Below are positions 51,141 through 61,223 of a stretch of DNA of 64,000 nucleotides, in pieces. Under the pieces are notes generated by a model that was not told the DNA's origin, did no database searches, and worked only from the letters and a program-made list of their open reading frames with translations. Position 1 is the stretch's first letter. The number at the start of each line of letters is the position of its first letter. The stretch is from NCBI GenBank assembly GCA_910580045.1, contig CAJTXF010000003.1, forward strand, positions 1 to 64,000, read 5' to 3'. The DNA is from an uncultured Eubacteriales bacterium. GTDB taxonomy: Bacteria; Bacillota; Clostridia; Oscillospirales; Acutalibacteraceae. Both the position numbers and the translations under genes were made by a program.

Positions 51141-53587
51141 ACTGTTCCCTGGTCCAAGTGGCAGTAGAGAATACAGTCTATCACTTTGACAAGCTGTTTA
51201 CCTATCGGGTGCCGGAGCGGATGCAGTCCCGGATTTCTCCAGGCATGCGGGTGATAGTTCCTTTTGGCGCTGGGAACCGGGAAAGAGTGGCTATGGTGTT
51301 CGCTCTAGGCGGACAGGAAGGGGGCCGGCTGAAGTCCGTGTCCTCCATCTTGGACCAGGAACCGGTTCTGGACACAAAAGCGCTGGAGTTGGCCGCTTGG
51401 ATGGGGGGGCGCTATTACTGTACCCTGTTTGAGGCGGCTAAGCTGATGATTCCTGCTGGGATGCAGCTTAGGCTGCGAGACAGTTATGTTTTGTCTCAGA
51501 ATTTTACGGATTTTGACCGAGAAGCATGGGATGGGTTGTCTTGGCAGATTATCACCACGCTGCGTTCCTCAGGGCGGGCAGTATCTTTCGAGAAGTTGTC
51601 TGCTGTGCTGGGAATCGAGCGAAATTGTCCAGAGTTTCAGGCCCTGCTGGACAGCTCGGTAATATGCAGAGTCAACCTGGCCATGAGTCGGGTGAAGGAT
51701 GCCGTTTCCCGTATGGTGCGGCCAGTTCAGGACTTTTCTGGAAAGCTGACGCCCAGGCAGAAAGAAGTATACCAGGTCTTGCTGGATGCAGGGGAGGCAT
51801 CGGAGAAGGAAATTTGTTACTTTACAGGTGCCTCCGCCTCTGTAGTAAAGGCTTTGGCAGATAAAGGGGCTGCGGAGATATTTGAATATGAAATCTATCG
51901 CAGGCCGGAAACTGTCAGCGGGAAAGCCCTGAGCCTAACAGAGCTGGTTCTTTCTCCTTCACAGCAGGCTGCCTTACAGGGCCTTTGCAGTGAATATGAA
52001 CAGGCACGTGAGGGACAACGCTGCGCTTTGCTCTACGGAGTGACTGGCAGCGGAAAGACCTCTGTTTTTCTCAAACTGATTGAGTATGTGCTGAGGCGAG
52101 GGAAAGGCGTAATTGTGATGGTGCCGGAGATTTCACTGACCGCCCAAACCCTTCGGACCTTCCAGCAGAATTTTGGAGATAGTGTAGCAGTGTTTCACAG
52201 CGGCCTCTCTTTGGGAGAGCGCTTGGACGAGTGGAAGCGTGTCCGTCGGGGTGAAGCCAAAATTGCAGTGGGGACCCGTTCGGCTGTATTTGCTCCTGTG
52301 AAGGATTTAGGCTTAATTGTTATTGACGAAGAACAGGAGCACACCTATAAGTCAGAGGCCAGCCCTCGTTATGATGCCCGAGAGGTAGCCCGGTACCGCT
52401 GCGCTCAGTCAGAGGCATTCTGTCTTTTGTCATCAGCAACGCCTTCTCTGGAAACATACCACATGGCGCGGGAGGGAAAGTTCCTTTTTCATCAGCTGGA
52501 GGGCCGTTTCGGCCAGGCAAAGATTCCTCAGGTTATATTGGCTGATATGAATGGCGAGGACCATCCAGGCAGCGAAAATGCCATTGGCTCTATACTGGGG
52601 GAGGCATTAAAAGAAAATCTCCGGCAGGGGAAACAGTCCATTGTTTTGCTGAACCGCCGGGGTTATCATACATTTGTAAGCTGTAAATCCTGCCGGGAGG
52701 TGCTCAGCTGCCCGAATTGCAGTATTTCTTTAACCTATCACAGCGCGAACCGCCGTATGATGTGCCATTACTGCGGTTATTCCGCTTCTCTGACGAAAAA
52801 ATGTCCCTCCTGTGGCGGAGAACATCTGACCTTTCGTGGACTGGGTACCCAAAAGGCAGAGGAGCAGTTGCGGGAATTGCTGCCTAAGGCTCGTATTTTG
52901 CGGGTGGATACGGATTCTATGTCTGGACGGTACTCTCTGGAGAAACGGCTGGAGGAGTTCGCCCGGGGAGAGTATGATGTAATGGTGGGAACACAAATGG
53001 TCGCTAAGGGGTTGGACTTTGAAAATGTCACCTTAGTGGGTGTGCTCTCAGCAGACCAGTCCCTTTATAGCGATGACTTCCGCAGCAATGAGCGGACCTT
53101 TGATTTGCTTACCCAAGTGGTAGGCCGTGCGGGACGGGGTAAGTACGCAGGACGCGCTGTTGTACAGACCTTTGTCCCGGAAAATCCGGTGCTCCATTTG
53201 GCGGCAAGCCAGGATTACTTCGAGTTTGCCGCCAAAGAGCTGAACTATCGCAAAGTGCTGTTATACCCGCCATTTGTCGACTTATTGGTGATTGGGTTTG
53301 TAGGGGTGGAGGAAGCATTAACACGGCAGGCGGCAGAGCGATTTTTGCAGGAGCTGGGCCAGCTGGCGGAGAAGGAGTATCAAGGACTCCCCTTGCGGGT
53401 ACTGCGTCCCTCTCCAGCTGCAGTGGCCAGAATGAGCGGGAAATACCGGTATAAGCTGATTATGAAATGCAAGAATACTCCCCGTCTGCGTGAAATGGTC
53501 TCGCGTTCTTTGGTGGCTTTCTCTGGCATCAGAGAGTTTCAGCAGGTAACAGTCTATGCGGATTCCAATCCCAACCGTGTGATGTAA
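51137..53587 (+). CDS. priA: Primosomal replication restart helicase PriA
   Basis: An 816-residue helicase that reloads the replisome at stalled forks. The N-terminal DNA-binding domain has VENTVYHFDKLFTYRVPE. The helicase core shows Walker A YGVTGSGKTSVF, the Walker B-like box VIDEEQEHTYKSEASPRYDA and GTQMVAKGLDFENVTLVGV. Eight zinc-binding Cys lie around 515-560 (CKSCREVLSCPNC, CHYCG, CPSCGG). Length is a little above average. Confidence 0.97.
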   Translation: MNCSLVQVAVENTVYHFDKLFTYRVPERMQSRISPGMRVIVPFGAGNRERVAMVFALGGQEGGRLKSVSSILDQEPVLDTKALELAAWMGGRYYCTLFEAAKLMIPAGMQLRLRDSYVLSQNFTDFDREAWDGLSWQIITTLRSSGRAVSFEKLSAVLGIERNCPEFQALLDSSVICRVNLAMSRVKDAVSRMVRPVQDFSGKLTPRQKEVYQVLLDAGEASEKEICYFTGASASVVKALADKGAAEIFEYEIYRRPETVSGKALSLTELVLSPSQQAALQGLCSEYEQAREGQRCALLYGVTGSGKTSVFLKLIEYVLRRGKGVIVMVPEISLTAQTLRTFQQNFGDSVAVFHSGLSLGERLDEWKRVRRGEAKIAVGTRSAVFAPVKDLGLIVIDEEQEHTYKSEASPRYDAREVARYRCAQSEAFCLLSSATPSLETYHMAREGKFLFHQLEGRFGQAKIPQVILADMNGEDHPGSENAIGSILGEALKENLRQGKQSIVLLNRRGYHTFVSCKSCREVLSCPNCSISLTYHSANRRMMCHYCGYSASLTKKCPSCGGEHLTFRGLGTQKAEEQLRELLPKARILRVDTDSMSGRYSLEKRLEEFARGEYDVMVGTQMVAKGLDFENVTLVGVLSADQSLYSDDFRSNERTFDLLTQVVGRAGRGKYAGRAVVQTFVPENPVLHLAASQDYFEFAAKELNYRKVLLYPPFVDLLVIGFVGVEEALTRQAAERFLQELGQLAEKEYQGLPLRVLRPSPAAVARMSGKYRYKLIMKCKNTPRLREMVSRSLVAFSGIREFQQVTVYADSNPNRVM

Positions 53588-53644
53588 ATCAAATTGCTTT
53601 ACAGAGCTACAAAGTATTCTGCCGGAAAGGAAATGACATGAGTT

Positions 53645-54133
53645 ATGGCAATCAGGAATATTGTGAAATTTGGGGATGACGTTCTAAAAAAGGAATGCCG
53701 TCCAGTAGAAAAATTCGACCGCAAGCTCCATCAGCTTTTAGATGACATGCAGGATACTCTGTACGAAGCCAATGGCGCAGGTTTGGCAGCGCCTCAGGTA
53801 GGAGTATTGCGGCGGGTCTGCATTATAGATGTTGGCGATGGTCCCATTGAGCTGGTTAACCCTGAGATTGTTTCTGTTGAAGGAGAGCAGACTGGCCCGG
53901 AAGGGTGCCTATCTCTGCCGGATGAGTGGGGAGAAGTTACCAGGCCTATGAAAGTGACAGTCAAGGCCCAGAACCGTAAGGGGAAATGGTTTGAAATGAC
54001 TGGCGAGGAGCTCTGTGCCCGAGCGTTCTGCCATGAGATTGACCATCTCCATGGAGTAGTATTTACAGATAAAACAAACCGTATGTATACGCCAGAAGAA
54101 GTTGAGGCCATGAAGGAAAACAACGGAGGATAA
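53645..54133 (+). CDS. def: Peptide deformylase
   Basis: A 162-residue metalloenzyme that removes the formyl group from nascent proteins. All three motifs are present: GAGLAAPQVG, EGCLSLPDEWGEV and FCHEIDHLHGVVF (HExxH-like HEIDH). The ATG is 58 bases after priA; the best ribosome-binding site AAAGGA is about 15 bases away. It lies directly before fmt, as is usual. Confidence 0.97.
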   Translation: MAIRNIVKFGDDVLKKECRPVEKFDRKLHQLLDDMQDTLYEANGAGLAAPQVGVLRRVCIIDVGDGPIELVNPEIVSVEGEQTGPEGCLSLPDEWGEVTRPMKVTVKAQNRKGKWFEMTGEELCARAFCHEIDHLHGVVFTDKTNRMYTPEEVEAMKENNGG

Positions 54134-54134
54134 T

Positions 54135-55058
54135 ATGCGCGTTCTATTTATGGGTACCCCTGATTTTGCTGTACCTTCCCTGCAAGTCCTGATTGACCAG
54201 CGCCACGAGATATGCGGTGTGTTTACTCAGCCGGATAAGCCCAAAGGCCGGGGCTATAAATTGCAGCCACCTCCTGTAAAGGAATTGGCTTTACAGAATG
54301 GGCTGACAGTATACCAGCCTCCAACGCTTCGGGATGAGGCAATCCAGGAAGAGATTGTCAGACTGCAACCTGATTTAATCGTTGTGGTGGCATATGGAAA
54401 AATGCTCCCGCTCAAAGTTCTAAATACACCCAAGCTGGGGTGTATAAATGTTCATGGCTCGCTTCTGCCCAAATACCGGGGTGCCGCACCTATCCAATGG
54501 GCCGTACTGAACGGGGATAGTGTGACTGGAGTAACCACCATGTTTATGGCCGAAGGAATGGACTCCGGGGATATACTGCTGACGGCTGAGACAGAAATTG
54601 GCCCAGAAGAGACTGCGGGGGAACTGTTCAGCCGGTTGAAGGATTTGGGTGCTGAGCTGTTGGCTGAGACTTTGAAGCGTCTGGAACAAGGGAAGCTGAC
54701 AAGGATACCGCAGGAGGAAGCGGCAGCTACGTTTGCGCCTATGCTCAAGAAGGAAATGTCCATAGTTGACTGGAATCAGCCCGCACAGCGGGTTCATGAC
54801 CAGATTCGGGGCTTGAACCCATGGCCTGGAGCTGTAGCTGTACTGGATAGAAAGCGTTTGAAGCTGCTGAGTTCTAAAGTTTTGACATACTCTGGTGAGC
54901 CAGGGACTGTAGTGAGCCAAGAGGGGGAATTGGTTGTGTTCTGCGGCGAGGGTGCCATACAAATTACAGAGCTGCAGACAGACAAAGGTAAAAGGATGGG
55001 CGGAAAAGAATATCTGCTGGGACATCCGCTGAGCAAGGAAAGCATATTTACTTCCTGA
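54135..55058 (+). CDS. fmt: Methionyl-tRNA formyltransferase
   Basis: A 307-residue enzyme that formylates initiator Met-tRNA. The catalytic motif is INVHGSLLPKYRGAAPIQWA with the Asn-x-His pair, and the N-terminal GTPDFAVPSLQVL and TQPDKPKGRGYKLQPPPVKE are conserved. The C-terminal OB-like domain is complete. It starts one base after the def stop behind GGAGG. Confidence 0.97.
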   Translation: MRVLFMGTPDFAVPSLQVLIDQRHEICGVFTQPDKPKGRGYKLQPPPVKELALQNGLTVYQPPTLRDEAIQEEIVRLQPDLIVVVAYGKMLPLKVLNTPKLGCINVHGSLLPKYRGAAPIQWAVLNGDSVTGVTTMFMAEGMDSGDILLTAETEIGPEETAGELFSRLKDLGAELLAETLKRLEQGKLTRIPQEEAAATFAPMLKKEMSIVDWNQPAQRVHDQIRGLNPWPGAVAVLDRKRLKLLSSKVLTYSGEPGTVVSQEGELVVFCGEGAIQITELQTDKGKRMGGKEYLLGHPLSKESIFTS

Positions 55059-55116
55059 ATATAACGTACAAGTGTTTTAGCTTTACAGCACGGATATAGA
55101 TTGGATTCGCAAAAAT

Positions 55117-56454
55117 ATGAAACAGATAAACCAAACCGCGAGAAGTGTTTGCCTTCGAGCGCTCCTGCAAATGGAGCGGGATGAGGGATATTCTAATATT
55201 GTGCTGGATAAGGCACTGGCAGCGAGTATGCTAAGCAGCCGGGATAAGTCGCTGGCTTCCACCATCTTTTATGGTGTATTGGAACGGCGGCTGACATTGG
55301 ATTATTTCCTGAGACATTGCCTGCGTGAGCCCCAGAAGAAGCCGGATAGGGCAGCTTTAGCGGCATTGCGCTGCGGGGCATACCAGCTGCTCTATTTGGA
55401 GCGGGTACCGGACGCAGCGGCAGTGAATGAAACTGTGGCAGCCTTGAAACTGATTGGCAAGCCTCAATTGGCGGGCTTTGTCAACGGCGTATTGCGGGGA
55501 CTTTTACGAAAAAAAGAAACGCTTCTATTGCCTGAAGATAATACTCCGGCTTCCCTGAGTCTGCGATATTCTGTGCCAGAAGGATTGATTCGCTTGTGGC
55601 AAAAAGGATATGGTGAAGCGGTATCATTAAAACTCCTGGAGAGCTTTTCAGAACGGCCGCAGGCATATATTCGCGTAAATACGACTCGATGTACTGCAGC
55701 AGAGCTGCAAGCTCATATGGAGCGCCAAGGTGTAAATCTGATTTGCTTGTCAAGGCCGGAGGGGGCAGCAATATTGGAAAACTGTGGTTCACCTTGTGAG
55801 CTGCCAGAGTTTCACCAAGGATTCTTCCATGTACAAGATTTATCGGCTCAGCTTGTGTGCCGCCTGCTGGAGCCACAGCCAGGGGAGACTGTTTGTGATT
55901 GTTGTGCTGCCCCAGGAGGAAAGAGCTTCACCCTTGCCCAAGGGGTTGGTGCTGATGGGAAGGTGTATGCTTTTGACCTTCACAAGGGTAGGGTAAAGCT
56001 GATTGAGGGTGGTGCAAAACGGTTAGGGCTTAGTATGATTGAGACGGGCGTGAATGACGCCTCCCAAGGATTTGATGTTATGCCTCTGGTTGACAAAATG
56101 TTGTGTGACGTACCTTGCTCAGGGTTTGGGGTCATACGGCGCAAACCAGAAATCCGGTACCGGAATTTGGATGAGGTAAAGAAACTGCCGGCGCTGCAAT
56201 ATGCCATCCTGGCCCAAGCGGCAAAAAGAGTAAAGCCAGGAGGTGTACTGGTCTATTCAACCTGTACTCTGAATCCGGCGGAGAACAACAGAGTAGCAGA
56301 ACGATTCTTAAAAGAAAATGACGGCTTTCGGCCGATGAAGATAGATTTGGGGCTGGAACATTGTGTGGATGAACCAGAGCATATGTTGACAATGACGCCC
56401 TTTTCAGGCGGTTCAGACGGCTTCTTTGCGGCGGCATTTCAGAAAGAGAGATAG
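55117..56454 (+). CDS. rsmB: 16S rRNA (cytosine-967-C5)-methyltransferase RsmB
   Basis: A 445-residue protein. An N-terminal NusB-like RNA-binding domain (about 1-130, with ALRCGAYQLLYLERVPDAAA) precedes the methyltransferase. There the SAM motif is CDCCAAPGGKSFTLAQ and the two catalytic Cys lie in CDVPCSGFGVIRRKPEI and STCTLNPAENN. It is part of the def-fmt-rsmB-rlmN series common in Firmicutes. No strong ribosome-binding site is visible before the ATG. Confidence 0.95.
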   Translation: MKQINQTARSVCLRALLQMERDEGYSNIVLDKALAASMLSSRDKSLASTIFYGVLERRLTLDYFLRHCLREPQKKPDRAALAALRCGAYQLLYLERVPDAAAVNETVAALKLIGKPQLAGFVNGVLRGLLRKKETLLLPEDNTPASLSLRYSVPEGLIRLWQKGYGEAVSLKLLESFSERPQAYIRVNTTRCTAAELQAHMERQGVNLICLSRPEGAAILENCGSPCELPEFHQGFFHVQDLSAQLVCRLLEPQPGETVCDCCAAPGGKSFTLAQGVGADGKVYAFDLHKGRVKLIEGGAKRLGLSMIETGVNDASQGFDVMPLVDKMLCDVPCSGFGVIRRKPEIRYRNLDEVKKLPALQYAILAQAAKRVKPGGVLVYSTCTLNPAENNRVAERFLKENDGFRPMKIDLGLEHCVDEPEHMLTMTPFSGGSDGFFAAAFQKER

Positions 56455-56464
56455 GGAGAAATCG

Positions 56465-57508
56465 TTGGAAAAGACGGACATAAAGTCCATGACATTGGAC
56501 GAGATTGAGAAACATTTTCAAAGTGATGGACTGCAGAAATTCCGGGCTAAACAGGTTTTTCGGTGGATACACCGGGGAGTTGGCAGCTTTGAGGAGATGA
56601 CAGACCTTTCCAAAGCACTGCGCATTCAGTTGGCCCAACAGTATGTGATTCCTCCTGTAAAGGTATTGCAAAAGAGAGTGTCCCGGGATGGAACCATCAA
56701 GTATTTGTTCCGCCTGGGAGATGGGGAGTGCATTGAGTCTGTTTTGATGTGCTACCATCATGGGTACTCCATCTGTATTTCCACACAGGTGGGATGCAAA
56801 ATGAATTGCAGCTTCTGTGCCACTGGGCAGAGTGGATTCTCCCGCAATCTTTGTCCCGCAGAAATGCTGGGGCAGATTCAGACTGCTCAGGTCGATGCTG
56901 GAGTGCGGGTATCCAATGTGGTACTGATGGGCATGGGGGAACCGCTGGACAATTATGAGAACGTCCTTCGGTTCTTGGAGCTGGTCTCCCACCCTGAGGG
57001 AATGAACATTGGAATGCGGCATATTTCTCTCTCAACCTGTGGTATTGTTGACAGGATATATGAGCTGGCAGACAGAAAACTGCAGCTGACTCTTTCTGTG
57101 TCTCTCCACGCGCCCAATGACGAGATTAGAAGCAGAACCATGCCAGTGAACCGGCGTTGGAATGTGGCGCAGCTGCTAAAAGCCTGCCGGTACTATGCAA
57201 AGCAGACAGGGCGCAGAATTTCCTTTGAATACGCCATGATTGGTGGTGTCAATGATATGGAGTGGTGTGCTAGGGAGCTTTCCCGGAGTCTTCGGGGAAT
57301 GCCTGCCCATGTAAACTTGATTCCTGTGAATGACGTTACTGGCACTGGCTATCAAAAAAGCAGCGGTGAGGCTCTGAAACGATTTGTGGATGTGTTGGAA
57401 TCTGGAGGCTGCACAGCCACAGTCCGCAGAACGCTAGGCTCAGATATTGAGGCTTCCTGCGGGCAGCTTCGCGGAAAATATAAAGGAGGGAACGGATATG
57501 AGGGTTGA
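56465..57508 (+). CDS. rlmN: Dual-specificity RNA methyltransferase RlmN
   Basis: A 347-residue radical SAM enzyme that makes m2A2503 in 23S rRNA and m2A37 in tRNA. The cluster motif is CKMNCSFCATGQ and the family marks include VVLMGMGEPLDNYENV and HISLSTCGIV. The C-terminal Cys used in the mechanism is in GGCTATVRRTLGSDI. The TTG start at 56465 follows AGGGAGAAATCG, 10 bases after rsmB. It overlaps the PP2C gene by 11 bases. Confidence 0.96.
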   Translation: MEKTDIKSMTLDEIEKHFQSDGLQKFRAKQVFRWIHRGVGSFEEMTDLSKALRIQLAQQYVIPPVKVLQKRVSRDGTIKYLFRLGDGECIESVLMCYHHGYSICISTQVGCKMNCSFCATGQSGFSRNLCPAEMLGQIQTAQVDAGVRVSNVVLMGMGEPLDNYENVLRFLELVSHPEGMNIGMRHISLSTCGIVDRIYELADRKLQLTLSVSLHAPNDEIRSRTMPVNRRWNVAQLLKACRYYAKQTGRRISFEYAMIGGVNDMEWCARELSRSLRGMPAHVNLIPVNDVTGTGYQKSSGEALKRFVDVLESGGCTATVRRTLGSDIEASCGQLRGKYKGGNGYEG

Positions 57509-58235
57509 CTTTGTCACTGATAGCGGCACGGTCCGCAGCACAAATCAGGACGCTTGCCGGTGCGGGACGTTCTCCCCAGGCAGTGCCTGGGCAGTGGTCT
57601 GTGACGGCATGGGCGGCGCCAAGGGGGGCAATGTGGCCAGTGCCATTGCTGTAGAGCAGATTGAGGAACAGCTGAAAAAGAAATTTTCCGAGAAGATGAG
57701 TCAAGGGAATACCAAAAGCATGATAATCAACGCTGTACACCAGGCCAATACCGCAATATATGACAAGGCAAAGGAAAAACCTGAGCTGCACGGAATGGGT
57801 ACCACAGCCGTTGTACTGCTTGCCTCTCAGGGACGGCTGCATGTAGCCCATGTGGGTGACAGCCGGGCTTATCTAAAAAACAGCGGGGGCCTGACCCAGA
57901 TTACCATGGACCATTCCTATGTGCAGGATTTGGTGAATTTTGGGCAAATCACCAAGGAGCAGGCGCGGACCCACCCCCGCCGGAACATAATTACCCGCGT
58001 GCTGGGTGTGCATGATATGGTGTCTGTCGATTACTCTGTGTGGGACTTTCACGCTGGTGACCAGGCCTTGGCCTGTACAGATGGACTGACTGGATATATG
58101 GAAGACAGCCTCTTAGAGGAATATATGGAGCGTTACAGCCATGAAGGGGAGGCCTTGGCAGGCCAGCTGCTTCAATACGCGATAAACAGCGGCGGAGCGG
58201 ATAATATTACCATCGCTGTGGTCAATAATACCTGA
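57498..58235 (+). CDS. PP2C-type serine/threonine phosphatase (PrpC/Stp)
   Basis: A 245-residue phosphatase with metal-binding motifs VVCDGMGGAKGG, AHVGDSRAYL, ACTDGLTGYM and GGADNITIAVV. It is expected to reverse phosphorylation by the PASTA kinase encoded 24 bases downstream. The opening VDFVTDSGTVRSTNQDA is typical of the Stp1/IreP/PrpC group. ATG at 57498 follows AAAGGAGGGAACGG. Confidence 0.96.
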   Translation: MRVDFVTDSGTVRSTNQDACRCGTFSPGSAWAVVCDGMGGAKGGNVASAIAVEQIEEQLKKKFSEKMSQGNTKSMIINAVHQANTAIYDKAKEKPELHGMGTTAVVLLASQGRLHVAHVGDSRAYLKNSGGLTQITMDHSYVQDLVNFGQITKEQARTHPRRNIITRVLGVHDMVSVDYSVWDFHAGDQALACTDGLTGYMEDSLLEEYMERYSHEGEALAGQLLQYAINSGGADNITIAVVNNT

Positions 58236-58259
58236 TAGAAAGCTGAGGGCGAAAAGCGT

Positions 58260-60326
58260 ATGGATAAGTATATTGGCAAACGACTGGACGGAAAATATGA
58301 GATACACAACCTGATAGGTGTGGGCGGTATGGCCTATGTATACCGCGCCTATGACAGGGTAGAGGACCGTTGGGTCGCCATAAAAATATTGAAAGAGGAG
58401 TTCTCTGACAACAGCGATTTCCTGCGCCGGTTCCGTAATGAGGCAAAGGCAATCACCTTGCTGTCCCATCCCAACATTGTCGAGGTCTATGATGTGAGCT
58501 TTGGTGACAGGCTTCAGTATATTGTGATGGAGTATATTGACGGCATCACTCTAAAGCAGTATATTGAGCAGGAAGGGGCGATTCGCTGGGATGAGGCTCT
58601 GCATTTTACCATTCAGATTTTGATGGCACTGGAGCATGCCCACGAGAAAGGCATCATTCACCGGGACATCAAGCCCCAGAATGTGATGCTGCTGCAAAAC
58701 GGTACAATTAAGGTGACAGACTTTGGCATTGCCCGGTTCTCTCAAAGCGAGACTCAGACTATGACAGATAAGGCCATTGGCTCTGTGCACTATATTGCGC
58801 CGGAACAGGCCCGGGGTGACTATATCACAAACAAGGCAGACATCTACTCTGTGGGTGTGATGCTCTATGAGATGATTACCGGGCGTCTGCCCTTTGTGGC
58901 GGACAATGCTGTGTCTGTGGCACTGATGCAGCTGCAGGCAAAGCCCACTATGCCCAGAGAGTTAAATCCGAACCTGCCCAGAGGCTTAGAGCAGATTACC
59001 ATGAAGGCAATGGAGAAAAACCCGGTAGACCGGTTCCAGTCAGCTGGGGAGATGCTGGATGACATCGACCGTTTCCGCCGCAATCCCGGTATGGTGTTCC
59101 ACTATGAAATCCAGCCCATCCGTGCCTCAAACTATGACGCCGCCCAGAATATCAATTCCTATGATTCCAGCCGCTTCAAGCCCAGCTATGACGACAGCTA
59201 TGAGTATGAAGAGGAGTATGTCCGTGCCAACCGGGGCGCAAAGGGCGCAATGGTGGTCAAGGGTGTAATTGCAGCAATTATCATTGTAGGCTTGGCTGTG
59301 GGTGCTGTGTGGCTGTTAAGAAACTGGGATACTCTGCTCACCCCAGAGGAGGACGAGCAATTCAAGCTGCCAAATTTTGTGGGTATGAATTATGATGAAG
59401 TGCTGGCCAACGCGGAATATAACGAGCACTTTAAGTTTACACGTACAGAAGGCAATGACCCGGATTTACCTGCCGGACAGATTATGGGGCAGACTCCCAA
59501 CCACGGGATTTTGGTGAAGAAGGGCTCTGAGGTAGTGCTGCAGGTGAACGGCAAGATAGAGCAGGTTGCCGTTCCCTATGTGAAGGACTACACCCAGGCA
59601 GATGCCATTGCGCTGCTGAAAGAGTCTGGCTTAAAGTATAAGACAGAAAACGTGGCGGATGATGAAATTAAAGTGGGTAATGTGGTCTCCACCAATCCCC
59701 CGGAAAACACGATGGTTGACATTGGAAGTACTATCATCTTGAAGGTGAGCACAGGCCCTGCGACCAAAAAGGTCAGAGTTCCGGAAGGTCTGGAGGGCAA
59801 GCCTCTCTATGAGGTCAGAAGCCTGCTGGAAGAGCATAAGCTGACAGTTGGTAATGTGCTCACAGATGATAACAGCACCTTGGAGAAAGATATGGTAGTC
59901 AGCACCAATCCCGCGCCTGGCTCAGAGGTCTCTGAGGGGGCAACTGTAGACATTATCGTGAGTTCCGGTAAGGGGGCTGTGAAGACCATAACAAAGCATA
60001 TTGATTTGCCTGGCTCTGTCAACATGGATGTCTCCCTGAAAGTGTACCGCAACGGGACAGTGGTAGACCAGCAGACTGTAAACCCTGCCTATTCAGGAGG
60101 ATATACCCTCTCCTTCTCCGGAAAGTCCGGGCTGGAGAATATAGTGGTTCAGCTGAATGACCAGGATTATATGTATATCACCTTTAACTATGACACGCAG
60201 GAGGCAACTGTAACAGAGACCTTTGAATTTGTCCCGCCCTCTTCTGGCAACGACGAGCCGGAAGAAGGCGAAAACAGCGGCAGCGAGGACGGAACTGGCG
60301 GAGGCATTCAGCCTTCTGGGGAGTAA
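58260..60326 (+). CDS. prkC: PASTA-domain serine/threonine kinase (PrkC/Stk1)
   Basis: A 688-residue membrane kinase. The cytoplasmic kinase domain (about 10-270) has IGVGGMAYVYRA, the catalytic IIHRDIKPQNVMLLQ and the DFGIARF segment. One membrane segment (about 334-354) is followed by three PASTA domains (about 368-430, 433-498, 503-568) that would bind muropeptides or lipid II outside, and a further 110-residue C-terminal extension ending in a Gly/Glu/Ser-rich tail. In sporeformers it links cell-wall signals to growth and germination. Confidence 0.96.
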   Translation: MDKYIGKRLDGKYEIHNLIGVGGMAYVYRAYDRVEDRWVAIKILKEEFSDNSDFLRRFRNEAKAITLLSHPNIVEVYDVSFGDRLQYIVMEYIDGITLKQYIEQEGAIRWDEALHFTIQILMALEHAHEKGIIHRDIKPQNVMLLQNGTIKVTDFGIARFSQSETQTMTDKAIGSVHYIAPEQARGDYITNKADIYSVGVMLYEMITGRLPFVADNAVSVALMQLQAKPTMPRELNPNLPRGLEQITMKAMEKNPVDRFQSAGEMLDDIDRFRRNPGMVFHYEIQPIRASNYDAAQNINSYDSSRFKPSYDDSYEYEEEYVRANRGAKGAMVVKGVIAAIIIVGLAVGAVWLLRNWDTLLTPEEDEQFKLPNFVGMNYDEVLANAEYNEHFKFTRTEGNDPDLPAGQIMGQTPNHGILVKKGSEVVLQVNGKIEQVAVPYVKDYTQADAIALLKESGLKYKTENVADDEIKVGNVVSTNPPENTMVDIGSTIILKVSTGPATKKVRVPEGLEGKPLYEVRSLLEEHKLTVGNVLTDDNSTLEKDMVVSTNPAPGSEVSEGATVDIIVSSGKGAVKTITKHIDLPGSVNMDVSLKVYRNGTVVDQQTVNPAYSGGYTLSFSGKSGLENIVVQLNDQDYMYITFNYDTQEATVTETFEFVPPSSGNDEPEEGENSGSEDGTGGGIQPSGE

Positions 60327-60335
60327 GCGGGGTAT

Positions 60336-61223
60336 ATGGAGCGAGAAGGCTTTGTGATAAAATGTGTGGGCGGCTTCTATACAGTGGAGACTAAAGAAGG
60401 GCTGGTCACTTGCCGGGCACGGGGGCGCTTTCGCAAGGAGAAAGTGTCCCCGTGCGCGGGAGATTTGGTAAGAATCTCTGTAGAGTTGGACGGTACTGGC
60501 GCGCTGACAGAAATTCTGCCGAGAAAGAATCACCTGATTCGTCCGCCCATCGCAAACTTGGAGCAGTTGTTTGTGGTAGCATCTGTGGTGGAGCCTGCCG
60601 TGAATACGGCATTGATTGACAAGGCTGTAGCTGTTGCGGAGCTTAGGGGAATCCGGCCAGTGGTGGTATTTACCAAGGCTGATTTGGGTGACCCGGCCCC
60701 GTTGCTGGAGGTGTACCGCCTGACCGGAATCGACTGCTGTGCAGTATCAGCCATAACCGGCAGGGGGGCGGAGACAGTCCGAGCGCTGGCGGCAGGCTTT
60801 GTGTCGGCCTTTGTGGGAAACTCTGGCGTAGGAAAATCCACGCTGCTGAATTTGGCGTTTCCAGGTTTCCGGTTGGAGACAGGGGAAATCAGCCAAAAGT
60901 TGGGCAGAGGAAGGCATACTACCAGGCAGGTGGAGTTCTTCCGGCTGGAGGACGGTGGATATGTGGCGGATACGCCCGGATTTTCCACCTTTGATATGGA
61001 AAGATACCAGCTGACAGATAAGGGACAGCTGGTGCATGGGTTTCGGGAAATGGATGCGTTTGCCGGAGACTGCCGGTTTGCCTCCTGTTCCCACACCTGC
61101 GAGAAGGGCTGTGCCGTTCTGCGGGCAGTGAAAGAGGGAAAAATCGCCCGCTCTCGTTTTGAGAGCTATGCGGCGATGTATCAAGAAATAAAGGGTGTAA
61201 AGCAATGGGAGCAGAAAAACTAG
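60336..61223 (+). CDS. rsgA: Ribosome small-subunit-dependent GTPase RsgA
   Basis: A 295-residue circularly permuted GTPase that helps mature the 30S subunit. An N-terminal OB fold (about 5-65) comes first, then FTKADLGD (G4), and only later the P-loop FVGNSGVGKSTLLN (G1), with DTPGFSTF as G3. The zinc-binding Cys/His cluster is CRFASCSHTCEKGCAV. It overlaps thiN by 19 bases; prkC-rsgA-rpe or prkC-rsgA-thiN series are usual. Confidence 0.96.
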   Translation: MEREGFVIKCVGGFYTVETKEGLVTCRARGRFRKEKVSPCAGDLVRISVELDGTGALTEILPRKNHLIRPPIANLEQLFVVASVVEPAVNTALIDKAVAVAELRGIRPVVVFTKADLGDPAPLLEVYRLTGIDCCAVSAITGRGAETVRALAAGFVSAFVGNSGVGKSTLLNLAFPGFRLETGEISQKLGRGRHTTRQVEFFRLEDGGYVADTPGFSTFDMERYQLTDKGQLVHGFREMDAFAGDCRFASCSHTCEKGCAVLRAVKEGKIARSRFESYAAMYQEIKGVKQWEQKN